From Zingiber officinale (taxonomy: Eukaryota > Streptophyta > Magnoliopsida > Zingiberales > Zingiberaceae): 64,000 nucleotides of DNA. The position numbers and the translations under genes are program-made. Each line of letters opens with the position of its first letter. The first letter of the stretch is position 1. Below the pieces are notes generated by a model, which worked only from the letters and a program-made list of their open reading frames with translations, ran no database searches and had not been told where the DNA came from. Shown here piece after piece: positions 44,901 through 59,099 of the stretch. Where the stretch lies: contig NW_024589891.1 in NCBI RefSeq assembly GCF_018446385.1, positions 62,001 through 126,000 of the forward strand, read 5' to 3'.

Positions 44901-47759
44901 ATCATTTTGAAATCATAGAAAAATAATTTCATTAAATTTTATGTTTTATTGTATTGACGCTTGTTTTTGACCTTATATAGACTTTTAAAGTCTGCATACT
45001 TTAGTCTCTTGGCTTTCAGCAATGTAACATTCTAGTTGTATTATATAGATTTTCTCGTCAAACTTACCTTTAAGGAAGGTTATTTTTGCATTCATCCAAT
45101 GTAATTTCAAATCAAAATGTGCTACCATATCTAAAATGACACAAATTTCATAACGGGAGAAAATATCTTTTCTAAATCAATACCCTATAGTTAGGTATAT
45201 CATTTTGCAACTAGACGAGTTTTATATCAATTAATTGATCCATCCGCTTTCCTCTTAATTTTGAGAATCCACTTATTCCTAATATCTTTTCGGCTTGGAG
45301 GAAGATAAACCAATTCTCAAACTTGATTCTTTTTCATAGACTCTATTTGTTTATACATTGTAACTTTTCATTTTTCTCTAATTGGGCATCTCAATACTTC
45401 CATAATAGTTTGAGGTTCTTCATCAACAACTGAGAGAATCATTAATGTCTCATTCTCAATATCAAACCTTTTTCGAGAAATCATCTTACGACTACTTCTT
45501 AGTAAGTTAAATTATTGAGAAATCATTTCATTAATGAACAAATCACTCTCATTAAGTTGATTAGATTCAGACATCCCTTATGATACATGTTTCATTAATA
45601 AATATCATCCTCCTCAAATAGTGGAATATTATTATCAATGCCACATTTTGTTGGCAACTCAATTTTAAGAAAAGTTATGTCTCTCGACTCCATTTCAGAG
45701 ATGGATCTATTTTGTTGCTCACCAATAAAAATATAACCCTTGGAGGTATTAGAATATCTTACAAAGATACACTTTTTACCTCTGAGTCATAGTTTTTCAT
45801 ATTTGTGAGTATTTTCATGAACATAAGCAATTGAACCCTAAAGTCTCAAATTATCCAAATCTAATTTTTTGTCTGTCCAACATTTATATGGAGTAGATGG
45901 AACAGATTTAGAGGACACTCGATTAAGTATATAAATTGCTGCTAGTAATGCATTTTCCTAAAAGAAAAATTGACAAGTTAACTGGAGCCATCATAAACCT
46001 AACCATATATAGAAGAGTTCGATTACTTCTTTTGGTAATCCCATTTTGCTGTGGAGTTCTCGAAATTATTAATTGTCTAATAATCTTTCTATCATTACAT
46101 ATTATCTTGAACTGATTAGACAAATATTACCCCCATGGTTACTGCGTAAGATTTTAACCTTATGATCAAATTGATTCTCAGCATTATTCAAATAACGTTT
46201 GAATCAATTTAATGATTTAGCTTTATGAGAAATCAAATACATATATCTGAAATGTGAAATTATCAATAAATGTAATGAAATAAAAACCTCCATATGTAGC
46301 CTTCACATCCATCAGACTAAAAATATATGAAAGAATTAATTGCAATGAATGTTCAACTCTAATAGCCTTACCAAATAATTTTCTAGTTGATTTTCTAGAA
46401 AGTCAATGCTCTCACACAGACAAGTTTATTATAGAAGGCCTCATTTAGCTAATCTATTCATGTGTTCTTGTTCAATATGTCCTAATCTAACATGTTAAAT
46501 TAAGTTCATCATTAACATTAGTATCGCTAATAAGAGAAATGTTTGAAAAATAGCCATCAAATTTCATGATCGTTATCCGGTTCTACATCAAGAACCATAA
46601 ACCATTAGTTAAAAAATCATATTCAATTAACACAGAGTTAATACGAATAATATAAAGTTCCACACACTGTTGTAAAAGTTTATACAATATGCCAAATCAC
46701 TAAGACAATTAACAGAAACTAAATTTTGTAGAATCTCAAGAGTATAAAAGACATCATGTAGAAACAAGATACGTCTATCATATAAGTTAAGTTTGCAAGT
46801 GTTAACTCCTTTCTTGTCAATTGGTACCCGACGGTACTCCACAAATGTAGCTCGTTCACAAGCTACATAGTTTGTTGTTCTTGAATCTATAATCCACAAA
46901 TGATAAGAATTAGTTAACAACACTTACTAGCAACATAATGCTCATGAATAGAAGATAAACATGGATCTATCTTTTTTGACTTGGTACATTTCCAAGCAAA
47001 ATAACCCATCTTGCCACAGTTATAGCAAATTAGTTTCCTTTTAAGTTTCAGTCCATGCTTCTTCCCTTGGAATTTATTTTTGGTTGGCCCAACCCAACAA
47101 CAACAGTAGTACTAGTTTCCTTTCTCTTTTCCTTTCCTTTCTTGAACCATTTTTTCTTATTCTTGAACCCAACAAAATCTTCATCTACAAAAGCTTGTCC
47201 AAAAATCCTTACAAATTCAATTCTCTCCACCTCCAGTTAAACATGGCGTGAGATATCAACGAAAGTCTTGATACTTTTATTGTGAGTTAGATTCTATTTC
47301 ATCATTTCCCAAGAATCAGGAAGGGATTGAATTACTATCTAAACCTATTATTCATTAGTCAACTCATTACTAGTAGTCTTTAGCTCTCGAATCATATTTG
47401 TCATTTCCCTCAGATGTTAGGCTATGATAACATTCGGAAGCTTCATGTAGCTGTCAAACTTAATAGTCAGCTGTCGAAGCTTGCTTATACTCACTCCACA
47501 TTATTTCTCTCTACGGGCAACCTAGATAGCATGAGTTGATGGAAATTGCTCATACTCATATATTAAGTCATCAACCATAGAACTAATCAATATACCATTA
47601 GGAGTAGAGTCTTTCTTCTTCCATGCCTTATAGACATCAAGATCATGTTTGTGTTGTGCTTGTTGGACCAATAACAGGTTCTTCCATAACTTGATTGATA
47701 GTCTCAAGAAGTTCTTGTTCTTTAAGAACATTTCATTTCTTGAGATGTCATATTTTATA

Positions 47760-49210
47760 GTTATCCTTATTTAATTTTTCTCCTTTATTGAGCTTAGCAT
47801 GATATTCTTAATAGCTATAATATAACATAAATAAACATATTATTTAGTGATTCAGTGTAATTCATATGTATGCAATTCATGATTAATTCAATATTGATCT
47901 GATTTGGTTTACAAAATCAAGTAATAAGAATATTTTCACTCATCATTTGTATGATCTAATATAACTAACATTAATTAATCATATTATATACAATCCATCA
48001 AATTTATAACAAATGAACATATCATTTATAATAAATATGATATTAATACATAACAATTTTTTTAAAGTATTTTAACACATAACACAACATTTTCAAGTTT
48101 GTTAACACATAACATAAGATTAGAAATAACTTTAAGAAACTAGATAGATCATTACTACTCTCATTAGAACTGACACTAAGGCAATAGTAGATAGGTCATT
48201 GCTACTTCCATTTGGACAAATACTAACATAGTAGTAATCAACAAAAATCCCATATTTCTAAGCTCAACTCGTACAATGATATGGCACACTGGCATCAAAA
48301 CTCTTTACAGAATCCCCAGTCAAATTCTCCTCCGGATCCTCCTCGATCGTATGGAGATCCTCTCGAGGAGGTTGTTGATAACCATCTACATGGACTAGAT
48401 GACGAAGTAGCTCCTTTTTCAGCTCCACATATGTGATGTGCCTTTCATAGAGCCCCTATATATGGTGTGCTACTATATTGAGGTGTATCAATAGCGTTCG
48501 AACTAGAGCCCAAATATGGTAATTATCTAGGATAAGAAAATCTTGTTACTCGAGTCTCTAGAATAATTTATCAAGCCTCTCAATGTGTCCTCTACTCCAT
48601 AAGCAGGATCATACACTATCTCCTTGATAGCCTCCCTCAGTTTATTTCATAGCACATCACTACGAGTCATAGTGTATATCATCCTTGCCAAATGGAATTG
48701 AATAACAACAAAGTTAGTACAAAATTGACAAGCTAGTAACAAAAATTAGTTCATTTCAATTTAAAATGGTATAGAACCAACACACTAAGAACACATAAGC
48801 AATTAAGAAAGATATTTTTTCTTGATTTTAGGAGCACCAGTCAACTGCTAACTCTAGAAGTCAGATTTCGAGTAGTCTGAGTGGGTTTGAGTGTGTGTGG
48901 CCGACTCCTCCGAAGCACACCGAGTGCCACTGTGCTTCGTCTACCCAAGTCAGGTCAAGACAAACTCCTCAAGTTGAAGTCGAGTCTGAGTAGGTTCATA
49001 TCAATGCCAACTCAGCTAGTGTACCCACTCGGTAGACTCAAGTCACGCGGTTAACCGAGTGTGAGTAGGTTCAGAACACCCACTCGACATACCTGAGTCA
49101 CTTGGTTTGAAAATAATGTTGACTCCATGATCCAACCGAGTCCAAGTACTAGCTTAGTCCAATGCCCTCATAAGAACTAATCTAATAAGAACTAATACAA
49201 CTGAATAAAC
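47760..49210. other. Transposon-derived sequence without clear parts
   Basis: AT-rich DNA to about 48.25 kb, then mixed sequence. At 48.83-49.15 kb there are short repeated words (gagtgggtttgagtg, gagtaggttca) typical of LTRs. No intact frame is seen. Confidence 0.4.
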
Positions 49211-49599
49211 TCTGAGTACTTATAGCGATTCTTTGTTGATCTTGTTCTCCATGCTCGTTGTTGGAAGAGCAATTAACCATTATTAGTTCATGAAAAAAAT
49301 CCATCTCGGTATTGGATGCCCTTCTCTTGTGAAAATTTTCACGTTCAGTCTCTCAACAGCTTCGTTCACTCCATCGCTTGACTTGGACACACATACTATG
49401 TGATGCCTGTCGCAATCATGCCATCTCTGCAGTATCTGCAGCCACTGCACTATGCAGTAGTGTGCATAGTTATAGCAACTGCCAAAAACGAGGGCTTAAT
49501 CCGAAGATGAAATATTTTAGAAAGAGTGACTGATAATGAAAGTGACTAGTAATGACAAACATTAATTAGCTTTGTAGAAGGATGAAACTTTGATAATGC

Positions 49600-51290
49600 T
49601 GAAAAATATAACTGATGTGATTGTTTGTAGATGGTGCCACGGGCATCTAAGGTCAACATGGCAAGTGGGATGTCAGTCAAAGTCAAGGTTGGTGAAAAGA
49701 TGTGTCGCTCGAGGTATGATCAAGCCGATCGGGAATGGGAACTCACTCGTCTGGCCCACCCTTAGGGTTCCTGAACCTTGCCGATCGAGTATAGTCACTG
49801 CTCAGGTTACTCTTCAAGCTACCACTCGGTTACCCTTTATAGGTTATGGCAAATAGTATTCCCACTTAAGTACATAACCGCTCATGTGTATGAACTACCG
49901 AGTTATCGCTCGGGAGGAACACTTCAATGGACATTTAAGCTGCCTGTATTATTAAACACTTAATGTCACCCTTATTAAATGTCCATCATAGATACATAAA
50001 TGCATGGCAAATAGGAACCGTCAGGGGAAGTAAACTAGCAGTTTACTTCAGTTAGGATGATCTCATTAATGAGATTGCATTCAAAGCTCGAGGAGGACAA
50101 AATGAAGATTCTTTGTAATTAATGTACCAATCATCAGTTCATTAACTCAATTGTATTAAATATAGCCTCATTGAATGAGGAGGAAAATGAAAAGTCCGAG
50201 GAAAATGAAAAGTCCAAGAAAAATGTATAAAAGGATAGTAATAAGAAAATAAAAGGGGGATCCAAAAATTAGAATACTAGGCCTACTCCTTGTGTCTTCT
50301 TCTTCTTCCTCTCCATCGTTACTTCTTCACGTATCATTGCAGTCGTGTCAACTCTCTTGCTAAGTGCATCAATGAAGTTGTCCTTGAGTTTTTCAGAGCA
50401 AGATCAAATTAACATCATTTATAGGAATCCTATTCACCTGAACCGAGACTCATGGGAGACACCGACAATATTACTTTGACACAAGCAGAGTTAGCAAAGA
50501 TTGTATCAGATGCTGTAAAGAATGCCTTAGAACAACATCAAGTAAATCAAGTACAACAGTAGCAAGTGAGTCAAGAGCCACCTCCAGTGACAATATGGCA
50601 AGAGTCGACTCATCACCCCTCCCATGGAGCCTTGCCTGCTATGCAACTAGAGCATCCCCATCTAGCTCAACCATGGTGAGGCACACGGGAGGCACGGGGC
50701 ATCCTCCGGTTGGGAATATTGAAGATGCCTGATCAGTTGAGTCATCAGCGAGAAACAATCCTCCTTGTGACCCCTCTCGGCAATAGTTGCCACCAAAAAA
50801 TAGAGCAAGAACTTTGGTGATTTCTCTTTTCAGCGCGGGGATTCTCGAAGATCCATTACCTCGCCATTATAGACCACCGACTAAGGGGGAATATAATGGC
50901 TCAATCGATTTGAAAGATCATATCTACAAGTTCGAGCATATGACATTGCTGCATCGATACTCAGAAGGGATAAAGTGTAAAATATTCTTAACAACACTAT
51001 CAGGACCTATGCAAAGATGGTTCTTCCGGCTCCTGACAAACTCGATTCATTCATTCAAGGAATTTAGGATTGTATTCCTACACCATTTCTCCAACAGTAG
51101 GAGGTATCACAAAATCTTCATGAACTTATTCGCCTTGAAACAAAAATCGAAGGAACCATTGAAGGATTATATTCAAAGATTTAACAGAATGGTAGACGTT
51201 CCCTCGGCCACCTCGAAAATACTGATGAGTGCCTTCTCACAAGGCCTTCTGGAGGGGAATTTTTCAAATCTCTCGTAAGATAACCTCCAA
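49600..51290 (+). mobile_element. Ty3/Gypsy fragment: LTR-like region and gag
   Basis: A stretch with a TATA-like atgtataaaagg (about 50224) and a transcript-start-like downstream part ends near 50.4 kb. Then comes a gag region (about 50450-51280) whose retrotransposon_gag core has the words PLPRHYRPPTKGEYNGS, WFFRLLTNSI and LKDYIQRFN. No pol or 3' LTR is present next to it. It is a broken fossil abutting the minus-strand Copia element at about 51290. Confidence 0.7.
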
Positions 51291-51697
51291 TCAATTTTGA
51301 TGAGCTACATATAATATTAGACATATGATTACACTCCCACTAACCTTTTGATATACACAAGGTTCATCTAGATTTTGTGAGAAATCAAACTGTTTGATCG
51401 CCTCATCAAAATAGATATTTCAACTCCTAGATGCTTGCTTTAGTCCATAAATAGACTGTTGAAGCTTGCATACTTTATTCTTGTTGATAGATGTGAAGCC
51501 TTCGAGTTATGTCATATACACATCCTCTAGAAGATTTCCATTAAAAAAATCTATTTTCACATCCATCTACCATATCTCATAATCATGATGAGCTGATATG
51601 GCCAGGAGTATCCGAATGGATTTAAGCATGACCACAGGTGAGAAAGTTTCATCATAGTCAATGTCTTACCTTTGACGATAGCCTCTCGCCACCAACC

Positions 51698-53069
51698 TAT
51701 TGGTGTAGGAAGTACCAGACGATCAAACATGTGTTTTGATAATGGCAAAGGATTCAAAAGTTAAGATGTCTTGTTGTCTAATAAGGTTGATTGAGCTTGC
51801 AGGAAAGTCCTAAGTTGTCTTAAGTAAAAGTCCTAGTAGATTCTAGGCAGGTGGAAAACCCTAGGGGGTGGTAACCCTAGGTCCTAGGGGTAGTAACCCT
51901 AGGTGATGGAAAGTCCTAACTACAGCTACGTTATGGAAAACCCTAGGGGAGGTAACCCTAGGTCCTAGGGGGCGGTAACCCTAGGTTATGGAAAACCCTA
52001 GGGGGAGATAACCCTAGATCCTAGGGGGTGGTAACCCTAAGTGGAAAGTCCAGTCGGTCTGGAGGACGGGTCTGACAACAAGTAACTTCTCCTGAGATGA
52101 GTAGGTGAGGACGTGTTCCCGGTGAGGGAACAGTAGACATCGGTTCGACCTAGGGGTTTCGGAGGAAATATGAAATCAGAACCGAACAGTCCGAAGGCTG
52201 TCAAAGTTATTTATTTACATATTATCTGTTATGTGCTAACTCTGTTTTGTAGGAGACTAAGACTTTGTGCAGGGTTACAATCGACTGGGATCGGTCGACC
52301 GAACGTCTGGATCGGTCGATCGAATTTCCAAGCAGCATGATCATAGTTCCAGCGAGTGGACCGAGTTCGACCAGGGGATCAGTTGACCGAACCTTGAGAT
52401 CAGTTGACTGAATCGATGATAAGCGGTGACGTGGTTGAGCCGAGTTGATCGGACCAGATGAGCTTAGGATCGGTCGACCGAACGACGAGATCAATCGATC
52501 GAACGAAGAAACTCTATTCGAGCAGCAGAACCGGGATTGGAAGGCTGACCGATTCAGGTGGGATCGGTCGACCGAACCCGGGGATCGGTCGACTGATCCG
52601 ATTCGAGTCAAACTTGATCCCAAGATCAGTGGATCTAGATCATGTCTGAAAAAGTTATAAAAAGGAGCCTCGACCAGCACTACAATACAATAATTTCTAC
52701 ACAAGTGATCTTCCAAGCTGTGAGCCACGCCGAAATGACTCAACGACGCTCAACTGCTGTTTTGACAAATCGATGAACCAATTCATAATCATTTATTGTT
52801 GGTATAATTTGTTTTAAGTTCAGTACTTGTACTTATATATTTGTAAAGAATTTTGGATCTATAGTGATTGCCCAACGTAAGCAATCAACGATCGCGGGCC
52901 TTGGAGTAGGAGTCATTACAGGTTCCGAACCAAGTAAAAGAAATCTTGTTAGCGTTGCTTGTTTTTTTCATTCTTTATTCCGTTGCATTACTTTGAGTTT
53001 TCCGAAACGAACAAGAAATCAACGCGTGTTATTCACGCCCTCCCCCTCTAGCACGTCTACAATCATACA
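51698..53069 (+). repeat. 5' LTR of the Sirevirus element
   Basis: 1372 bp. Contains an aaccctagg(g)ggaggtaaccctagg array (about 51850-52040), a gatcggtcgaccgaac palindrome array (about 52270-52600), a TATA box tataaaaagg (52656-52664) and a pyrimidine-rich end (ccctccccctctagcacgtc). Confidence 0.9.
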
Positions 53070-54817
53070 ATTGGTATAAGAGCCATGCCGCTCTGAATTG
53101 GTGAAACCACCAATCGAGCAGAGGGTTTTTTTTAAAACAAAATTTACAATAATATTTTTTTATTAATATTTAATTTTTTTAAATTAGTGAATTGTTAGTT
53201 TTATTTTTTCTCCCATACTACTAATCCAAGACCAAGTCTTGGGATATTCATTTTTCCCCTTTGTGTGCGAGATTTACTTCTATAATGGCCCACCAAGAAA
53301 GCTACAACACTGCACGTCTGCCTCTCTTCTCTGATGAAGATTTTGGCTACTAGAAGGGCCAAATGTAGTACCACCTCTAGACGCAAGTTGAGATGTAGAT
53401 GATCATCAAAACTGGCCTCTCACTCCCACTCGACGGCGCTGGAAAACTAGTATCATGCGAGAACTGGGACACAAGTCTAATGAAGTATCATGTGGAAAAT
53501 CACGTCATTAGGTATGCATTAAATGCATTTCCTAGGAACACCTTGTGGGCATCAATGGTAGATGCTTACAAGGTCTCTAAGGACCTTTCTTCAATTAGAT
53601 TAAATGAATTATTCTCAGAGTTTGAATTACATGAATAGACTAATACTCTAGTCGAGAAAGGTATTGCTTTAGTTGCAGGTGCAAGCAAAACATGGGAACC
53701 AAAGCTCAAGCACGATATTGAACCCGAATTTGAAGATGAACCAAACTCAGAAGACAACGATGAGATTGTTGTCAAACTTGTAAACCTAGTCCGGAGACTA
53801 TACAAGAAGAATAAAGGATTCACCAAAAAGGAGATCCAATAAAAAACAATGCAACCAAGCCCAAAAATCAAGTTAGAAGTAACTTGCTATGGCTGCAACA
53901 AGAAGGGGCACATTAAAGTAAACTGCCCAAATTAGAAGGAAACAAAGAAGCAACGGAAGAAGAAGGCACTTCAAGCAACGTGGGATGAATCTTCATCTGA
54001 AGACTCTGACGAGGACCTCGAGCAGACAAATTTCCTCGCACTTCCAGCCCGAGAACAACTCGACGAGTTTTAAACTGAAAGAGAATCTGAAGCTGAGTCC
54101 AAAACAAGCCACAAATCTGTATCCATTTCCGAAGGGCCAAACACCGCTGTAAGATCTTCTCAAGTAGATAAACTATATAATTTAATTAACTAGTTAATGT
54201 GCAAATTAACTAAGTCAAATATCCAAGTCAAGTCACTCCAAAAGGAGGTAACAGTCCTTAAGGAAGTGACTAGCCCAAGCTCCTTGACCGAACCCATTCC
54301 AACTGGAACTTCGACTCAAGCTCAACAACTTGAGAAAGAAAATCCAGTCTGAAAGATCAAGTCAAAGAACTAAAGAGAACATTGGAATGGTTCACCTTGG
54401 GTTCCAAAAATCTTGATCTGATTCTTGGAAAACAAAGGTTCGTATACAATCGATCTGGACTTGGATACAAGACTAAATACAAGTTCAAATCATACTTATC
54501 TCTGGTTAACATAACAAATAGAAGAATAGTCCAAGCATGGGTCCCCAAGTCTAACTTGGTTAATCAAGTTGGACTTGGTCAATATTGGATCTCCAAGGAT
54601 CAAATCCACTACCTTGATAGACCCTATCGAGGCCATGATCCAGGGGAAGCCAATAGAAAGATTATTGTTAGATAGATTTGTTTGATGCTTGGTTTACTGC
54701 TTTCACTATACATGCTTAGATTAGGGTAGATAAGGACATAGGCTTGATTCATACTTGACTAGTTAGACCTAGTATTTTCAGAAAGAAAATTAAATATTTA
54801 ATTTATTTGAAATGCTT

Positions 54818-55500
54818 TGTCTAGAAGTGGTGGATGATCTCATACCCAAGAAGGCCTAGTGCCTCGCCACATCCTGGAAGTCAATTATTGAAATAAATAT
54901 TTAATCGACTAACTGTTAAATCTTAGTCTAACTTAAATGTAAATCAATCCTTAGATGATAATCTAAATTGAAGATAAAATTAACCATCTCACAAAAACCT
55001 ATAAAGTTCCCTGATTGACAATTTAGAAAAGGGTGAGATGGACTTAGGTAAATAAAAATTTAGTTCAATATAAAACAAATAAACAATTAACTTAATCTAA
55101 AACAATTAAACAATTAACTTAAACTAAAACATTTAAATAATCAACTTAATAAATAAAATTAATTAAACAATTAACTTAATAAATTAATTAAAATAATTAA
55201 CTTAATAAATTAATTAAATAATTAATTTAACAAATTAAATAATTAACTTAATGAATCTAAATATTTAAACAATTAACTTAATTTAAATAATCAAAACAAT
55301 TAACTTAATAAATCTAAACAATTAAACAATTAACTTAATAATTAAATTAAATTAATTAATTCAACCCCAAGGAATTAAGTGAGTTAAAAATTAAAATTAA
55401 TCAACCATCTCACAGTCACCTATAAAAGCAACATGATTAATAACCTAAATTGGGTGAGATGGAAAATAAGGGGTGGAACTCAATCAATTTATCTTACAAT
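54818..55500 (+). repeat. AT-rich low-complexity stretch inside the Sirevirus element
   Basis: Between gag and protease lies a segment starting with gtggtggatgatctcatacc and gaaggcctagtgcctcgccac (like the solo LTR end near 25.4 kb), followed by a long array of aattaacttaataaatt words (about 55080-55360). It carries no coding signal. Confidence 0.65.
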
Positions 55501-58500
55501 CCTTTTAAAATTAGATCCAAATCAAATACTTTATGTGTAGGAACATAACGATTTGGACCAATCGATGTTGGATAGTGGATGCTCCAGACACATGACACAT
55601 GACTGGAGATCGATTGAAGTTCACCAAGCTAAAATACAAAAACCTAGGGTCAGTTGCATTTGACAATGATGGAAAGCTTAAGGTAATTAGAACAAGTAAT
55701 ATCGAACTAAGTTCCGATTTTATTGTTCGAAAGGTGTTATTAGTCGATAAATTTAATTTCAACTTACTTAGAATAAGTCAATTGTGTGACTCCGGATACC
55801 TAGTAACCTTTTCCAACTCTGATTGCCTAATTAAAATATTGAAAATCCCAAAATCATATTTAAGGGAATTAAAAAAAATAATGTTTACACAATTAACCTA
55901 CCTACCTCCTCACTAAAGTGTCTTCTGACATAACAAGAGGAAACCAAGCTGTGGCACAGAAGGTTGGGTCATACTCACATCAGACTCATTTCAAAAATGA
56001 GTCAAAATGACCTACTCAGAGACTTACCCAAATTTAAAAACTTAGAAAATTCAGTTTGTAATGCTTGCCAACAAAGTAAACAAACTAAGTCAACAGATAA
56101 ACCGATAAACCGATAAACCAACAAACCTAAATTGAACCAACTCAATACTTGAGCTCCTACATTTAGACCTATTTGATTCACACGGAGCCAAGTCACTAGG
56201 TATAAACCAATACTGCTTAGTTATAATTGATGATTACTCAAGATTTATTTGGGTAAAATTCTTAAAAACTAAAGATGAAACTTTTGAAATCTTTAATAAT
56301 TTTTGCAAGTTAATAGAAAATGGAAAAAAAAAATACTAAAATCAAAGGAATTAGAAGTGATCATGGAGGGAAATTTGAAAATTATAAATTTATTGAATTT
56401 TGTAAAATTAATGGATATAATCATGAGTTTTCATGCCCTATAACTCCCCAACAAAATGGACTAGTAGAATAAAAAAATAGAACATTACAAAAAGCTGCTA
56501 TAACCATGTTAAACGAATATAACCTAAGCAATCAATTTTGGACAGAAGCAATTAACATGACATGTTATATTCAAAATAAAATATTAGTTAATAAATTCTA
56601 CAATAAAACCCCTTATGAAATTTACTATAACAAGACACCCAATCTAAATTATCTAAAAGTCTTTGGATGTAAAATATAAATATTAAACACTAAGGATTAC
56701 TTAGGTAAATTTACATCAAAATCTACAACTGGAATATTTTTAGGGTACTCCACAACTAGTAGGGCTTATAGAGTGTATAACAAAGATACTCAAAAAATTG
56801 AAGAAAACCAACGTAATTTTTGATGAAGAAAATAACTTACCTAATTTAATCAATGAAAGTAACCATCAAAACATAAGAAAAATAAATGATGAATAAGATA
56901 CTCAACTTAAACTAAACAAAGTGAATCTCAAGAACTAATTGTTGACTCCAACCCAAGACCAACAAGAATAAGTTTGAATCACCTATCTGACCAAATTTTA
57001 GGTAACCCAACCGTAGGAGTAAGAACTAGATCATCCTATAGAAACCTAAGTCAAATAGTCCTTATGTCTAAAATTGAACCCAAAACTATAGAATAAGTCT
57101 TACTTGGCCCAGACTGGATAATAGCAATGCAAGAGGAGTTAGCCCAATTTGAACGAAATCAGGTCTGGGAACTTGTACCTAATCCTATAAATAAATCTAT
57201 AATTGATACTAAGTGGATATTTAGAAATAAACTAGATGATAAAGGTAAAATAGTAAGAAATAAGGTTAGGTTAGTAGAAAAGGGGTTTAGCTAAATATAA
57301 GGATTAGATTATGATGAAACCTATGCACCTGTAGCCAAACTTGAATCCATAAGGATGCTACTAGCCTATGCAGCACATAAAGGATTCAAGCTATATCAAA
57401 TGGATGTAAAATCTGCATTCTTAAATGGGTTCATCAAAGAAGAAGTCTATGTAAATCAACCCTTAGGATTTGAAGACCTAGACCACCCAAACCATGTCCT
57501 TAGGTTAAGAAAAGCTTTATATGGACTCAAACAAGCACCTAGTGTTTGGTATGAACAACTTTCAACATACTTAATATCTAAGGGATTTAACCAAGGCAAA
57601 ATAGACCAAACTCTATTTGTTAAAACCTTAGAAAAAGATATTTTTATAGCCCAAATTTACATAGATGACATAATATTTGGATCAACAAATACAAAATTTT
57701 TAAAAGAATTTATCAAACTCATGGAAAATAAATTTGAAATGAGTTTAGTAGGTAAACTCAATTTCTTTTTAGGCTTACAAATACAACAGCAAAAGAAGGA
57801 ATTCATATTTTTCAAACAAAATATGCTAAGGAGTTAATTAGAAAAGTTGGAATGGAAAATTCTAAAAATATAAATACCCCAATGACAACTAATGCTAAAA
57901 CTAACTCTGACTTAGATGGAAAATCAGTAGACTTAAAATACTATAGAAGTGCAATAGGAAGTCTATTGTGCCTAACTGTAAATTGACTTGATATTTTATT
58001 TGCAGTAAATATGTGTGCTAGATACCAATCTTGTGCAAAAGAATCACATTTAACAAATATAAAAAGAATACTAAGGTACATAAAGGGGACCCTAAGTGTA
58101 GATCTTTAGTACCCTAAGACTAGCACATTTAACTTAGTTAGGTACTCTGACTCAGACTTTGCTGGGTGTAAATTAGATAGAAAAAGTACAAGTGAAAGCT
58201 GGCAATTTCTAGGTTAGTGCCTAGTAAGCTAGTCCAACATAAAGCAACACTATGTTGCTCTATCCACTACCGAAGCAAAATACATAGCCATGGGAGAATG
58301 TGCATCTTAATTGCTATGGATGATGCACACCTTAAAAGATTATCAACTTGAATACAAAAATACAAAAATTTCAATTGATAACATAAGTTCAATAAATTTA
58401 ACTAAAAATCTAATTCACCATTCAAGGACCAAACACATAGAAGTTAAACACCACTTTGTAAGGAATCACGTTGCTAAGGGTGATATTGTACTTGACTATG

Positions 58501-59099
58501 TTGAGTCCAAGTCAAACCTAGCTGACATCTTTACCAAACCCTTACCTGAACTTGAGTTCAGTACATTTAGAAGAGAATTAGGGATGTGTACAGTAGAATA
58601 GAATTTGTTATTATCTTTTCAAAATTATGCCTTGTTTTAAAATTCTAGGAAAAATATTTTTCAAAACTCCCAATTTTACTAGAATTTTTAAAAGTTTGGA
58701 AATAGTCTAGGATTTTCCCTTAGAAAGTATGCACCCGTAGGTTTCAGCCAGAGTATCTCACAAGCACACTAGGATTACCTTGCTTGTGTATGAAAAACAC
58801 TTAGAATGGTGTGAGATGCATAGGGTACTGCCTGGACTTCAGAATACTTATGTCTGTGCATCAACATAAGTCTAAGCAATAAGTACAAAAATAAAATTAA
58901 TCAAATTAGGTTATCTATGTTTAGTCAAACTAACTGGAACACTTACTTAACTTGACTAACCAAGTGAAAGCTACTACCTTATGGTAAATAGCTAGTAGCT
59001 AAAAGTTAGACATTTGGTTAAAGGAAAATAGGTATTTAGTTTGAAGCTTTTATTCATCTTACATTCTCATGCTTGGACTTTAGGACTTTAAAGTTCTTA

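Larger units (their letters stand above)
42450..49500 (-). mobile_element. Decayed minus-strand Copia element with terminal repeats
   Basis: Similar stretches at about 42760-43060 and 49215-49490 (ctcttgtgg/aaaatcttcacgttca, agcttcgttcact) in the same orientation look like remains of its LTRs. Between them, on the minus strand, are gag-like (47.0-47.75 kb), protease-like (46.6-46.9 kb), integrase (45.9-46.1 kb, with SRTPQQNG) and reverse-transcriptase (45.0-45.4 kb) remnants in the usual Copia order. It has many breaks and is a fossil. The 43.3-44.9 kb part looks foreign to it. The extent of the element is inferred. Confidence 0.55.

Noticed and set aside
42277-51000. Cytochrome b561 exons belonging to the DOMON gene
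   Set aside because: Searched by eye for multi-helix frames with paired His; only transposon remnants were found.
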